From an uncultured Verrucomicrobiota bacterium (GTDB lineage Bacteria > Verrucomicrobiota > Verrucomicrobiia > Verrucomicrobiales > Verrucomicrobiaceae): 64,000 bases of DNA. Below are positions 16,723-25,621 of this stretch, piece after piece (positions within the stretch are counted from its first letter, which is position 1; each line of letters opens with the position of its first letter). Location of the stretch: contig CAILZI010000161.1 of assembly GCA_903838675.1 (NCBI GenBank), forward strand, positions 31,370-95,369, read 5' to 3'. Under the pieces are notes generated by a model. That model ran no database searches, was not told where the DNA came from, and was given only the letters and a program-made list of their open reading frames with translations. A program made the position numbers and the translations under genes.

Positions 16723-17645
16723 TCGGCGGCAAAGTTGTCCTTCGATTGATCCATCAGGTGAATGAACACGTCCTCAAGACCGGGGCGGATGTGCATCCAT
16801 TCGTGATCGTTGCGGAAGGGTGCAATGGCCTGTTCCAAGGCCTTTTCATCACCACCGCTGACATGCAGCATGGTGCCAAATGCCACCGCCTGATGCACGC
16901 CCGGTTTTCCGCGCAGCTCCCCCGCAAGTTTCACCAAATCGCCGCCCTTCACCGACCACGTTGTGAGATGCGCGCTATCAATCACCTCCTGCACCGTGCC
17001 GCGGGTGAGCAGATTGCCATAGGCGATGTAGGCCAGCCGATGGCAGCGCTCGGCCTCATCCATGTAATGCGTCGTGATGAGAAACGTCAGCCCTTCCGCA
17101 GCGAGCTGGTGGATCTGCTCCCAAAAGTCACGGCGCGCCTTCGGGTCCACGCCCGCGGTCGGTTCGTCCAGCAGCAGCAGCTTCGGCTCATGAATCAAAC
17201 AGGCCGCCAGCGCGAGCCGCTGCTTCCAGCCTCCTGACAACTGACCCGCCAGCTGCTGCTCACGTCCCGCAAGGCCAAGCCTCTTGATCGAAGCATTCAC
17301 CGTTTCCTCACGTTTTTTGACGCCATACATGCGCGCCACGAAATCCAGGTTCTCGCGAATGCTCAGATCTTCGTAGAAGCTGAAGCGCTGCGTCATATAA
17401 CCCACCTGCTTTTTGATCTCCTCGCTTTGCTTGATCACGTCAAAACCCAGGCACGTGCCACTGCCTTCGTCCGCCTTGAGCAGACCGCAAAGCATGCGGA
17501 TGAAGGTGGTCTTGCCGCTGCCATTGGGGCCGAGAAAGCCATAGATCTCGCCCCTGCGCACCTGCAGGTCGATCTTGTTCACGACCGTGCGCGTGCCGAA
17601 GCGCTTCGTCATGCCTTTCACGTCGATGGCCAGTTCTTCGCTCAT
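16719..17645 (-). CDS. ABC exporter ATP-binding protein (YbhF-like, single domain)
   Basis: A 308-aa cytoplasmic ATPase. Walker A is GPNGSGKTTF, Q-loop region GYMTQRFSFYEDLSIRENL, signature LSGGWKQRLALA, Walker B LLLLDEPTAGVD and the switch His is in ITTHYMDEAERC. It has one nucleotide-binding domain, unlike the doubled YbhF. The gene begins two bases after the HlyD gene stop and overlaps the permease start, so it is in the middle of a tight operon that would energise export of a hydrophobic compound. Confidence 0.94.
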   Translation of the reverse strand: MSEELAIDVKGMTKRFGTRTVVNKIDLQVRRGEIYGFLGPNGSGKTTFIRMLCGLLKADEGSGTCLGFDVIKQSEEIKKQVGYMTQRFSFYEDLSIRENLDFVARMYGVKKREETVNASIKRLGLAGREQQLAGQLSGGWKQRLALAACLIHEPKLLLLDEPTAGVDPKARRDFWEQIHQLAAEGLTFLITTHYMDEAERCHRLAYIAYGNLLTRGTVQEVIDSAHLTTWSVKGGDLVKLAGELRGKPGVHQAVAFGTMLHVSGGDEKALEQAIAPFRNDHEWMHIRPGLEDVFIHLMDQSKDNFAAE

Positions 17646-17647
17646 CT

Positions 17648-18607
17648 TCAGGGCGCGAATTCGACATCGACCGGCTGCCCCGGGTGCAGTTTTGCGGCCA
17701 CGGCGTCGTCAAAGCGCAGCTCAATCATGAACACCAGCTTGCTGCGGTTCTCCTGGCTGTAAATCACCGGGGGGGTGTATTCCGCCTGAGGCGCGATGAA
17801 GCTTACTTTTGCATTCAGCGCCTCGGCGGCACCATCGAGATGAATCTTCACCGTATCTCCCACCTTCAAGGTCGTCAGCCGCGTTTCCGGCACAAAGGTG
17901 CGCACCTTGATGTTGGCCGGCGGCAGCAGCGAAACCACCGGGTGGCCCGCTTCCACCATTTCACCAGCACGATACAGCGTATCATTCACCACCGCCGCCT
18001 GTGGGGCGTTCTGCTGCTTTTGAGCGAGATCCCACGCGGCTTTTGTCAGCATCGCTTCGCGTGCTTTCACATCGCCCTCCAGGGCAGCCACCGCATCTTT
18101 GCGCATGCCCAACCCGGCTGTTTTCAAATCGGCCTCCAGTTGCTCCACACGTTTGTGGTTCTGAATGTTCATGCTGCGGGCTTGATCCGTGCTGTCCACC
18201 GCCACCGCGCCGGATTTCGTCAGCTCAAGCTGCCGCGCGAGCTCGATCTCCGCCAATGCCGACGCCTCACGCGCTTGCTTTAACTGCGCCTCCAGCGACG
18301 CAATCTCCGTCGGTCGCTTGCCCTTCTGCGCATCCTCCAGCGTGTTTTTGGCCTGCTGCAGCCGGTGGTTCGCCTCATCGCGCGCCGCTGTTTCAGCGAC
18401 GTCTTCGAGTGCAAACAGCACGTCGCCTGCTTTAACCTCCACTCCACGCTGGACATTCAGCTTCGTCAGCTTGCCGCCGAGCGGAGAGGAGACATACACA
18501 AACTCACCCTCAACATAACCCTGCAGGATGTTGGATGGCGGGCGCTTGCAACCAAGCAACCCGAGGATCAGCACCAGGGCACCGACGGAATGGAACAACT
18601 GCTTCAT
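17648..18607 (-). CDS. HlyD-family membrane fusion lipoprotein (YbhG-like)
   Basis: A 319-aa periplasmic adaptor. Residues 1-20 are a lipoprotein signal ending in LLGC (Cys20). A split biotinyl-lipoyl domain (GEFVYVSSPLGGKLTKLNVQ, VKAGDVLFALED) flanks a long alpha-helical hairpin (about residues 75-180, HRLQQAKNTLEDAQK, ASLEAQLKQAREASALAEIE), then a barrel domain (VSLLPPANIKVRTFVPETRL). It would link the ABC permease to an outer-membrane channel. It is the first gene of the exporter operon; no TolC-like gene is nearby. Confidence 0.92.
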   Translation of the reverse strand: MKQLFHSVGALVLILGLLGCKRPPSNILQGYVEGEFVYVSSPLGGKLTKLNVQRGVEVKAGDVLFALEDVAETAARDEANHRLQQAKNTLEDAQKGKRPTEIASLEAQLKQAREASALAEIELARQLELTKSGAVAVDSTDQARSMNIQNHKRVEQLEADLKTAGLGMRKDAVAALEGDVKAREAMLTKAAWDLAQKQQNAPQAAVVNDTLYRAGEMVEAGHPVVSLLPPANIKVRTFVPETRLTTLKVGDTVKIHLDGAAEALNAKVSFIAPQAEYTPPVIYSQENRSKLVFMIELRFDDAVAAKLHPGQPVDVEFAP

Positions 18608-18689
18608 GTGAGGTAAACCGTACAGCGGTTACCCTGTTACGAGCAGGTTGCAAGGTGCGGACGCCCTAGTTTGAACTTCAGGCACAAAC

Positions 18690-21254
18690 TCACTTCACCA
18701 CACCCAGCACTTCCAGCTCATGAATGGACCAGTAGGTCCCCTTCGCTTCGCCAAGCTGTGAAATGCGGATGAATTTGGCCTTGGCCGGTTTTGGGAAGAG
18801 ATATTCGACGGCTCCGGCGTCGCCTTTGCCTTGGAGAATTGGCTTCTCCCATTCGGTGCCGTTGAGTGACAGTTCAATCTTGTACTGTCGCGGGTAGTCG
18901 TTGTGGGATTTGCCGGTGTCGATCACAAGGCCGGAGATGTCGGTGGCTTCGGGCAGGTCGATCTGGAACCACATGTCGGGGCTCTGCGAACCATGGCTGT
19001 CCCAGCGCGTGGCAATGTCGCCATCGACGGCCTTGTTGACATCCTTTGCGCCATGGCTGGCACTAAGCTTCCAGTCAGCGCGGTTTTTCAGCGGCTGTGG
19101 GTAGAGCGCCTGCAGCTCTTCGATGCTCCAGGGCGTCGTGCGCTTGGAGAGTTCTTTGCGCAGCTTTTCCACTTCCTTTTTCTGCACCAGCTTGCCATTG
19201 TTGCCAAAGGCCTTGCGGATGTAGCTCGTCACGTCGGCGATCCACTGGTCGTTGTTCGTGGACATGGGCACCATCTGCGCCTCATAGGTCTTGCCATTGA
19301 TGGGTCCGCCGAGGCCGTTCATCATCACCCGCACGATGGCATCTCCCTGCACCGCCGTCTTGGAACCCGCCAGCGGTGGCGCGAGCGTAGCACCCTCACG
19401 TCCGGCGATGGGCATCCCATTGCCGTCGAAACCGTGGCAGGCGAAGCAGAGCGAGCGGAAGATCTCCTGGCCGCGCTCCAGCTGCTTCTTCTCATCCTTG
19501 GTGAAGCTGCCGCTGATCTTCGGCGCTTCCACCAGCAACTGCGCACCGATTTCCCGCACGCCGACGCTGGTCGATGTCATAAGCACGGTCTGCGCTTCGA
19601 GCTTCCAGTTCGGCCAGTTGAAGAGACGGCTGGTGTAAAGCGTCTGCAGCACCACGGTCGGGTCTTTGTCAGCACGCAGGGCCTTGATGTCGGCGATCAA
19701 AGCGGTGTCGCCTTTCTTCAGCAGCGTTTCAGCCACACGGATGGCATTGGCGCGGAGCTGTGGGTGAGCATCCTTCATCGCGGTGTGAATGATGTCGGGC
19801 GTGATGGAATCGAGGCCTTCGAGCGTCCACAGCGCATGCAATCGGGCGAGGTGATTGTCATTCTTCGCCGCCATCTCGATGAGCGCAGGCACTACGGATT
19901 TGTCGTTCTTCACCACCAGCATGCGCTGCGCGGTGTCGCGCCAGAAACCGTTCGGATGCGGGAGGTGCGTCACGAGCTGTGAGGCAGTCTCGCCGATCAT
20001 CTTTGGATTCGGGCCGGGCTTGAAGTCCTTGTGCACCAGACGCCACACACGGCCGTGGCCGGTGACGTGCTGCATGCCGGTGGGCTCGATGGCTCCGCGC
20101 AGGAAGCTCCCCGGCTTGACCCAGTTGCCTTCCTGAATGATGCCGCGATACGCGTCCACGATGTAGAGGCAGCCATCAGGGCCCGTGGTCATGTTCAGCG
20201 GACGGAAGTTCGGATCACTGCTGCGGATGAATTCGTTCATCTCCGCTTCATACGGATTGGTGACGGTGGTGATGCCATCCTTCACCTCGACGATGGATCG
20301 ACGGATCAGGCGGCCCACAGGCTCCGGCAGGAAGACATTGCCATACAGTTCCTTCGGCAGACGATCACCACGATAGACTGTTTGTCCGGCGCAGCCGGTG
20401 AAGTGGTTCAAACGCAGGTCTTCCGGCGAATGGAAGCGACCGGGTCCGCCCTGGAAATCGCCCAGTGCGACGATGGGCCACACCGTATCATACTTCTCGC
20501 TCTTCTGCTGCGGCACGTTGATCGCGGCGTAGAGAATGGGTGCCTGGTAGTTCCACAGGCCCTTTTCGCCACCGGCATTGCTCCACCACATCTTGCCGTA
20601 GTCATCCTGCGCCAGACCCCACTGGCCACCATTCGGCGCGGTGTTTTCTTTGAGCGGCGCATCCTTGCCGTTCCAGCGCAGGCGGTAGCCGTTGTAGGTC
20701 GTGTAAATCCAGTTGTCCAGACCCCACACGAGGCCGCTGGGCTGGTGCTCCATGTTGCCGCCACGTGGACCGCCGACGTACCACGGCGCTTGCTCATCCG
20801 CCACGCCATCACCATTCGCATCGCGGTGCAGGGTGATGTCATTCGTGTCCGTGATGCCCACCAGCACCCGGTCATCCAGCGGCAGCACCATGCGTGGCAG
20901 CAGGATGTTGTCCAGATAGACGCTGTGCTTGTCGTACACGCCATCACCTTTCGTCGACTCATGCAGCGAGATGCGGCTCCTCGGCGTCAGCTCGTCCGTG
21001 CCGTCGATGTCCTGCATGTAGGTGCGCATTTCGACGATGTACATCTTGCCGTTCCCGTCGAACGCGATCGCCGTCGGCTCCTTGATGATCGGATCGCTCA
21101 GCACCAGCTCCAGTGAGTAACCGTTCGGCAATTGTATCGTTTTAAGCTCCTCCTCGGCGGTCAGTGCCTTGACGGGAAAGGTGTAAGTCGGCTTCGTTTG
21201 AGCGAATGCGGCTGTGCCGGCGAAGGCGAGTAAGGAAAGGAGACGGAGGTGCAT
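18690..21254 (-). CDS. PVC-type membrane-bound dehydrogenase with cytochrome c and F5/8C domains
   Basis: An 854-aa exported protein. ATG 21254 is chosen because it gives a clean signal peptide (MHLRLLSLLAFAGTAAFAQ); nine further codons upstream are in frame. Residues about 40-400 are the propeller-type dehydrogenase domain (PTAIAFDGNGKMYIVEMRTY, GPDGCLYIVDAYRG). Residues about 420-590 look HEAT-like. A cytochrome c domain follows with the haem motif CFACHGFDGNG, and residues about 725-854 form an F5/8 type C discoidin domain (AVDGDIATRWDSHG, HELEVLGVVK) that probably binds carbohydrate. Its role is likely periplasmic oxidation of a sugar with electron transfer through the haem; substrate unknown. 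The PAS-AraC gene is divergent 92 bases away and is the likely regulator. Confidence 0.93.
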   Translation of the reverse strand: MHLRLLSLLAFAGTAAFAQTKPTYTFPVKALTAEEELKTIQLPNGYSLELVLSDPIIKEPTAIAFDGNGKMYIVEMRTYMQDIDGTDELTPRSRISLHESTKGDGVYDKHSVYLDNILLPRMVLPLDDRVLVGITDTNDITLHRDANGDGVADEQAPWYVGGPRGGNMEHQPSGLVWGLDNWIYTTYNGYRLRWNGKDAPLKENTAPNGGQWGLAQDDYGKMWWSNAGGEKGLWNYQAPILYAAINVPQQKSEKYDTVWPIVALGDFQGGPGRFHSPEDLRLNHFTGCAGQTVYRGDRLPKELYGNVFLPEPVGRLIRRSIVEVKDGITTVTNPYEAEMNEFIRSSDPNFRPLNMTTGPDGCLYIVDAYRGIIQEGNWVKPGSFLRGAIEPTGMQHVTGHGRVWRLVHKDFKPGPNPKMIGETASQLVTHLPHPNGFWRDTAQRMLVVKNDKSVVPALIEMAAKNDNHLARLHALWTLEGLDSITPDIIHTAMKDAHPQLRANAIRVAETLLKKGDTALIADIKALRADKDPTVVLQTLYTSRLFNWPNWKLEAQTVLMTSTSVGVREIGAQLLVEAPKISGSFTKDEKKQLERGQEIFRSLCFACHGFDGNGMPIAGREGATLAPPLAGSKTAVQGDAIVRVMMNGLGGPINGKTYEAQMVPMSTNNDQWIADVTSYIRKAFGNNGKLVQKKEVEKLRKELSKRTTPWSIEELQALYPQPLKNRADWKLSASHGAKDVNKAVDGDIATRWDSHGSQSPDMWFQIDLPEATDISGLVIDTGKSHNDYPRQYKIELSLNGTEWEKPILQGKGDAGAVEYLFPKPAKAKFIRISQLGEAKGTYWSIHELEVLGVVK

Positions 21255-21346
21255 GACGAGCGGGGGTTGAAATATCGCCATTTACATACTTATGCAAACC
21301 CCTGTTCGTTTGGTGACAGGCTGCCAAATTTTGTTAAAATCCGGCC

Positions 21347-22087
21347 ATGCCGCTGCCACGCCTCCAAGCCGAGTTTTTCGCCCAAATCGCCGATCCGCAG
21401 GGCGTGCGGGCCATCTTCGAGCACATGCCGGGCGTGTTCTTCTTCATGAAGGATGAACAGGGGCGGCACATCGCCGCGAACAGCGCCACGTATGAACGCT
21501 TCGGCATCAAGAGCGAGCGCGAGCTCGTCGGAGCGATGGACGAAAAGTTCTTCCCGCCGGAGGTCGCCAAGGCCTACCGGGAGGACGACCAGAAGGTCAT
21601 CCGCAGTGGCAAGCCCCTCATCAATCGCCTCGAAGTCTGGTACGACGAGCAGCACAACCTGAGCTGGTTCCTCTGCAGCAAGTTGCCCGTCCTCGACAAA
21701 CGCGGCAGGGTCATCGGCGTCATGGGCATCACCCGGCGCGATGAAGACCGCATGCGCCAGCACGATGTCCGCGAAGTGACCGCCGCCATCCAATACGCCC
21801 GCACGCACTGTCAGCAGGTCGTCACCACGGCCGAACTCGCCCGCGCTGCCGGAGTCTCGGAACGCCACCTGCACCGCAAGCTCCGCGCCGCCCTCGGCCT
21901 CAGCCCTTACGAACTGCTGCTCCGCGCCCGCATCCAATCCTCGGCCGAGGCCCTTGCCAAAACATCGACTCCCATCATACAAATTGCCCTCGACCACGGT
22001 TTCTGTGATCAAAGCGCCTTCACCCAGCAGTTCCGCAAACGCACCGGCATGACGCCAAAGGAGTTTCGCACCCGGCACCACGGTTGA
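21347..22087 (+). CDS. PAS-sensor AraC-family transcriptional regulator
   Basis: A 246-aa DNA-binding protein. Residues about 15-135 form a PAS fold (GVFFFMKDEQGRHIAANSAT, GVMGITRRDED) and residues about 145-245 are a double helix-turn-helix AraC domain (ELARAAGVSERHLHRKLRAA; SAFTQQFRKRTGMTPKEFR). The gene is divergent from the cytochrome-c dehydrogenase gene, which it probably controls in response to a ligand of the PAS domain. The last 84 bases (22004-22087) have a diverged second copy at 22793-22876 beyond the GNAT gene. Confidence 0.93.
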   Translation: MPLPRLQAEFFAQIADPQGVRAIFEHMPGVFFFMKDEQGRHIAANSATYERFGIKSERELVGAMDEKFFPPEVAKAYREDDQKVIRSGKPLINRLEVWYDEQHNLSWFLCSKLPVLDKRGRVIGVMGITRRDEDRMRQHDVREVTAAIQYARTHCQQVVTTAELARAAGVSERHLHRKLRAALGLSPYELLLRARIQSSAEALAKTSTPIIQIALDHGFCDQSAFTQQFRKRTGMTPKEFRTRHHG

Positions 22088-22103
22088 GATGGCTCAAAGC
22101 GCC

Positions 22104-22775
22104 TCAGGCCTCCGAGGACGCGGCCCGTAGGAAAGCCAGCCTTTGGCGCAAGCTGTTGGCCGCAGAGGTGTCCGGCAGCACGGCATCATCAAGCGTCAGC
22201 GTTAATTCCCATCCTCCGTGGGGCTGTCTGAAATGGGCTGCACCCAAGCTGCTCCACCAGGTGAGCATCACATGGTTTTCATCGAGCACATGCCCCACGA
22301 ACTGCCGGATGCCAATCGAGGACGCATGCTCCCAGATCGCAGCCAGCAGAATCGTTCCAGCGCCTTGCCCCTGAAACTCATCCGCCACCGTGAAGGAAAC
22401 TTCCGCTGTGTCCGCAGCTTCGCCGGAACGCCAAAATGAGCCACCTCCCACGCCGGGAACGTCGTCGTTATTCTCGATCACGATGATCCAGCTCGCATGC
22501 TGCCCCTGATCTTCCGCACAGAGCCGGTCGATGAAGGTCGGATTGGCCCCGCGAAAGCTCGTCCAAAACCTGAAGTACGTGGATTCAGGCGAAAGCCGCC
22601 TGAAGGCCTCAATGATCCTCTCCCGATCATCCGGCAGCAGCGGACGCAGGATCACTGGAAGTTGGTCGCGAAGCTGCAGTCGATATTGATTCAGCAAAAT
22701 GGGGAGGTCAGATTTGCATCCAAGTAGTGGCCAATTGGGCATCTGATCAACCCCGACAAAGCGGATGAATGGCAA
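22104..22775 (-). CDS. GNAT-family N-acetyltransferase
   Basis: A protein of up to 223 aa with the acetyl-CoA-binding GNAT core: RPLLPDDRERIIEAFRRLSP at the start of the domain, VSFTVADEFQGQGAGTILLA (motif A with Q-G-Q-G-A-G) and a following helix plus GHVLDENHVMLTWWSSLGA. ATG 22775 or 22742 could be the start. The acceptor substrate is unknown. It is convergent with the araC gene (16 bases) and its 5' end is 17 bases from a duplicated araC tail, so it appears to be an inserted accessory gene. Confidence 0.88.
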   Translation of the reverse strand: MPFIRFVGVDQMPNWPLLGCKSDLPILLNQYRLQLRDQLPVILRPLLPDDRERIIEAFRRLSPESTYFRFWTSFRGANPTFIDRLCAEDQGQHASWIIVIENNDDVPGVGGGSFWRSGEAADTAEVSFTVADEFQGQGAGTILLAAIWEHASSIGIRQFVGHVLDENHVMLTWWSSLGAAHFRQPHGGWELTLTLDDAVLPDTSAANSLRQRLAFLRAASSEA

Positions 22776-22792
22776 TCGGATTTGTGTGCCTT

Positions 22793-22876
22793 TGCGATCA
22801 AAGCGCCTCCACCCAGCAGTTCCGCAAACGCATCGGCATGACGCCGAAGGAATTCTGCATGCAGCATCACGGGTGA
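22793..22876 (+). pseudogene. Displaced 3'-terminal fragment of an araC gene
   Basis: These 84 bases match the last 84 bases of the intact PAS-AraC gene (22004-22087) with scattered substitutions and no gap. They still encode CDQSASTQQFRKRIGMTPK and continue to a stop at the same point (22874-22876). No earlier part of the gene is present. The two copies are in direct orientation and flank the GNAT gene. The last ten bases overlap the end of the convergent membrane-protein gene. Confidence 0.85.
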
Positions 22877-23388
22877 GGTTGCGCTCGTTTCAAACCCAGG
22901 TCTCCACTCCACAAGTCGGGATCTTCCGGCGGATGGGAGAGGAGCCTAAGTTCCCCAGAATATTCGATAAAGCCCATCGTAGAGTCGATTCCCTCGGCTG
23001 CGAGATGCAAATTCCAGTCATGCCTTTCCCATTTTCCAGCAAAGCCTTCGTTATCGGAATGATACTCGAAACTGTGATCCGCCCGGAGGAGGATGGTCTC
23101 GGAAAAATCCATCCAAAAGTCTCGCTCTCGCAGCCAGGTTCCGAGCACTGCCTTATCCTCACGCACGAGGGGATTCCATTCTAAGAGAGAGTTCATGATC
23201 ACATCGGCAGTGATCAAGCCGATCACTATGAGTGATATGACGGCACCCATCATTTGCAGGGAACGCCGTCGAGTCCGCCAGCCAAGGACAAAACACGTCA
23301 CCCCCACGAGAAAGAGTCCACCCAGGAATAGCGCAATGAACAGATAGCCAAAAGGAATCGCTGTTCTAAACATGGCGTGAAGTAGCAT
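22867..23388 (-). CDS. Small membrane protein of unknown function
   Basis: A protein of up to 173 aa with two N-terminal membrane helices (PFGYLFIALFLGGLFLVGVT; MMGAVISLIVIGLITADVI) and a soluble C-terminal domain with beta character (GTWLRERDFWMDFSETILLR, FEYHSDNEGFAGKWERHDW), resembling lipocalin-like strands. I do not recognise a family. The start may be 23388 or 23373. Its 3' end runs into the araC tail fragment, so it probably lay next to the ancestral araC gene. Confidence 0.65.
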   Translation of the reverse strand: MLLHAMFRTAIPFGYLFIALFLGGLFLVGVTCFVLGWRTRRRSLQMMGAVISLIVIGLITADVIMNSLLEWNPLVREDKAVLGTWLRERDFWMDFSETILLRADHSFEYHSDNEGFAGKWERHDWNLHLAAEGIDSTMGFIEYSGELRLLSHPPEDPDLWSGDLGLKRAQPHP

Positions 23389-23437
23389 GTTGGCGGTGAC
23401 ACTGGCAATCAGATTTCCGCAGTGCTAGCCTGCTCCC

Positions 23438-25615
23438 ATGCCAGCCCCGCGAAACACTCCTAAATCCGAAGTCCTGCGCGGACTCGTGGACCGGGTCGTG
23501 TTTCACAATGAGGACAATGGCTACTGCATCCTGAAAATCGTCCCCGAAGGCCGGCACGATGTCGTGAGCCTGATTGGCAAAGCGCCGCGCGTGGTCGCTG
23601 GCGAGGAATTTGAAGCCAAAGGCGTGTGGGAGCCAAACCGCGACTTCGGTCCGCAGTTCAAAGCAGACGCACTCAAGCTCCGACGCCCCGACTCACTCGC
23701 AGGCATCGAGCGCTACCTCGGCAGCGGCTTGATCGAAGGCATCGGGCCGAAGTATGCCAAGCGCATGGTGGAAAAGTTCGGGCCAAAGATCTTCGACATC
23801 ATCGAAAACGAATCCAAGAAACTCGAAGACGTCGAAGGCGTGGGCAAAAAGCGCCGCACAGAAATCCGCGAATCCTGGATCAAGCAGAAGTCCATCCACG
23901 GCATCATGCTCTTTCTGCATCAGCACGGCATCAGTTCATCTCGTGCCCTGCGCATCTACAAGACCTACGGCGAAGAATCGCAGGCCGTGCTGAAGGAGAA
24001 CCCCTATCGACTGGCGCAGGACATCCGCGGCATCGGCTTCAAAACGGCGGACGACATCGCCTATCAGCTCGGCGTGGCCGAAGACGCACCAGAGCGCATC
24101 AAGGCGGGCATTCTGCACGTGCTCGAAAGCGCCGCCGGAAACGGCCACTGCTGTGTCCCAGAGACCGAGGTGATCAAGAAAGCCATCGACCTGCTCGGCG
24201 TGGAAACCTTGATCGCACCACAAATCGAAGCCCTCATCGCGAGTGATCTTATCGAACGGCACGACACCTTTTTATACCTGCCCTACCTGCGCGCCGCAGA
24301 GCAAAGCATCGCGGCGAATGTGAAGTCACTCGCAGCTTTGCCCGCGGCTTATCCCAGCATCGACGAAGACGCTGCTCTGGCCTGGGTGATGAAAAAGACA
24401 GGAAAGGAACTGGCCGAAAGCCAGCAGCGCGCGGTACGCGAGGCTCTGCGTCATCGCCTGCTCATCATCACCGGCGGCCCCGGCGTGGGCAAGACCACCA
24501 TCCTGCGCAGCATCCTTCTCATTCTGCAAAGCAAGCAGATCAAACTCGTGCTCGCCGCACCCACCGGCCGCGCTGCCAAGCGTCTCACCGAAAGCACCGG
24601 CCTGGAGGCAAAAACACTCCACCGGCTCCTCGAATACCAGGGCGAAGGCCAGTGGGGTCGCCATCGTGGCAAGCCACTCGCGGGCCATTTGTTCGTCGTG
24701 GATGAAGCGTCGATGATTGATGCCCCCCTGATGGCGCAGTTTCTCTCCGCACTGCCTGACGGCGCGCACCTGCTCATCGTGGGAGATGCCGATCAGCTTC
24801 CCTCCGTCGGTCCCGGAATGGTGCTGCATGATTTGATCGCCAGTGACAAGGTGCCCTGCGTGAAGCTCACCGAGATCTTCCGCCAGGCCGCCAGCAGCCG
24901 CATCATCACCAGCGCACACGCGATCAATCGCGGCCAGGTGCCCGATTTGAAACCCTCACGCAGCAGCGACTTCTTTTTTCTTACCGCCAGTGAGCCAGAG
25001 GAGATCAAGCACACGCTCGTCGAGCTTGCCCACACTCGCCTCGCCGCCAAATACGGCCTCGATCCCATCCGCGACATCCAGGTGCTCACGCCGATGAATC
25101 GCAACCTCCTCGGCACCATCTCGCTCAATCAATCACTCCAGCTCGCCCTCAATCCGCCCAACGAACTCAAATTCGAGATCGAGCGTTTCGGCGTCACCTT
25201 CCGTGTCGGCGACAAAGTCATCCAGACGCACAACAACTACGACAAGGAAGTCTTCAATGGTGACATCGGTCACATCGTCACCATCGATGCCGACCCAGTG
25301 AAGATCCACGTCCGCTACGATGCCGACCGCCTCGTCGAATACGAACCCGGAGAGCTTGATGAACTCCAGCTCGCCTACGCGCTCAGCATTCACAAAAGCC
25401 AGGGCAGCGAGTTCCCCTGCGTCATCATTCCCGTCAGCACCCAGCATTACGTCCTGTTGGAGCGCAGCCTGATCTACACCGCCATCACCCGCGCCAAAAA
25501 ACTGTGCGTTCTTGTTGGCGATGAGCGCGCTCTGTCACTCGCTGTGAGCAAGCAGGAAAGCCGCAAACGCTGGACGGGACTGCGCCAATTATTGTGCTCG
25601 TCATCTGGCGGATGA
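23438..25615 (+). CDS. recD2: RecD2-type ATP-dependent DNA helicase
   Basis: A 725-aa SF1B 5'-3' helicase of the stand-alone RecD2 class used in DNA repair in bacteria without RecBC. An N-terminal OB-like part (GLVDRVVFHNEDNGYCILKI) and helix-hairpin-helix repeats (GSGLIEGIGPKYAKRMVEKF, DIRGIGFKTADDIAYQLG) come first. Walker A is ITGGPGVGKTTI near residue 348, Walker B is LFVVDEASMID near 420, GDADQLPSVGPG is motif III, and the C-terminal UvrD-like part ends in YALSIHKSQGSEFPCVIIP and LIYTAITRAKK. Length fits. It is six bases upstream of the MoxR-cluster protein but probably unrelated in function. Confidence 0.95.
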   Translation: MPAPRNTPKSEVLRGLVDRVVFHNEDNGYCILKIVPEGRHDVVSLIGKAPRVVAGEEFEAKGVWEPNRDFGPQFKADALKLRRPDSLAGIERYLGSGLIEGIGPKYAKRMVEKFGPKIFDIIENESKKLEDVEGVGKKRRTEIRESWIKQKSIHGIMLFLHQHGISSSRALRIYKTYGEESQAVLKENPYRLAQDIRGIGFKTADDIAYQLGVAEDAPERIKAGILHVLESAAGNGHCCVPETEVIKKAIDLLGVETLIAPQIEALIASDLIERHDTFLYLPYLRAAEQSIAANVKSLAALPAAYPSIDEDAALAWVMKKTGKELAESQQRAVREALRHRLLIITGGPGVGKTTILRSILLILQSKQIKLVLAAPTGRAAKRLTESTGLEAKTLHRLLEYQGEGQWGRHRGKPLAGHLFVVDEASMIDAPLMAQFLSALPDGAHLLIVGDADQLPSVGPGMVLHDLIASDKVPCVKLTEIFRQAASSRIITSAHAINRGQVPDLKPSRSSDFFFLTASEPEEIKHTLVELAHTRLAAKYGLDPIRDIQVLTPMNRNLLGTISLNQSLQLALNPPNELKFEIERFGVTFRVGDKVIQTHNNYDKEVFNGDIGHIVTIDADPVKIHVRYDADRLVEYEPGELDELQLAYALSIHKSQGSEFPCVIIPVSTQHYVLLERSLIYTAITRAKKLCVLVGDERALSLAVSKQESRKRWTGLRQLLCSSSGG

Positions 25616-25621
25616 TCGGAT

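Noticed and set aside
22691..22912. Minus-strand 73-codon frame near the araC tail fragment
   Set aside because: It is the antisense of the displaced araC tail; the same shadow occurs opposite the intact araC gene.
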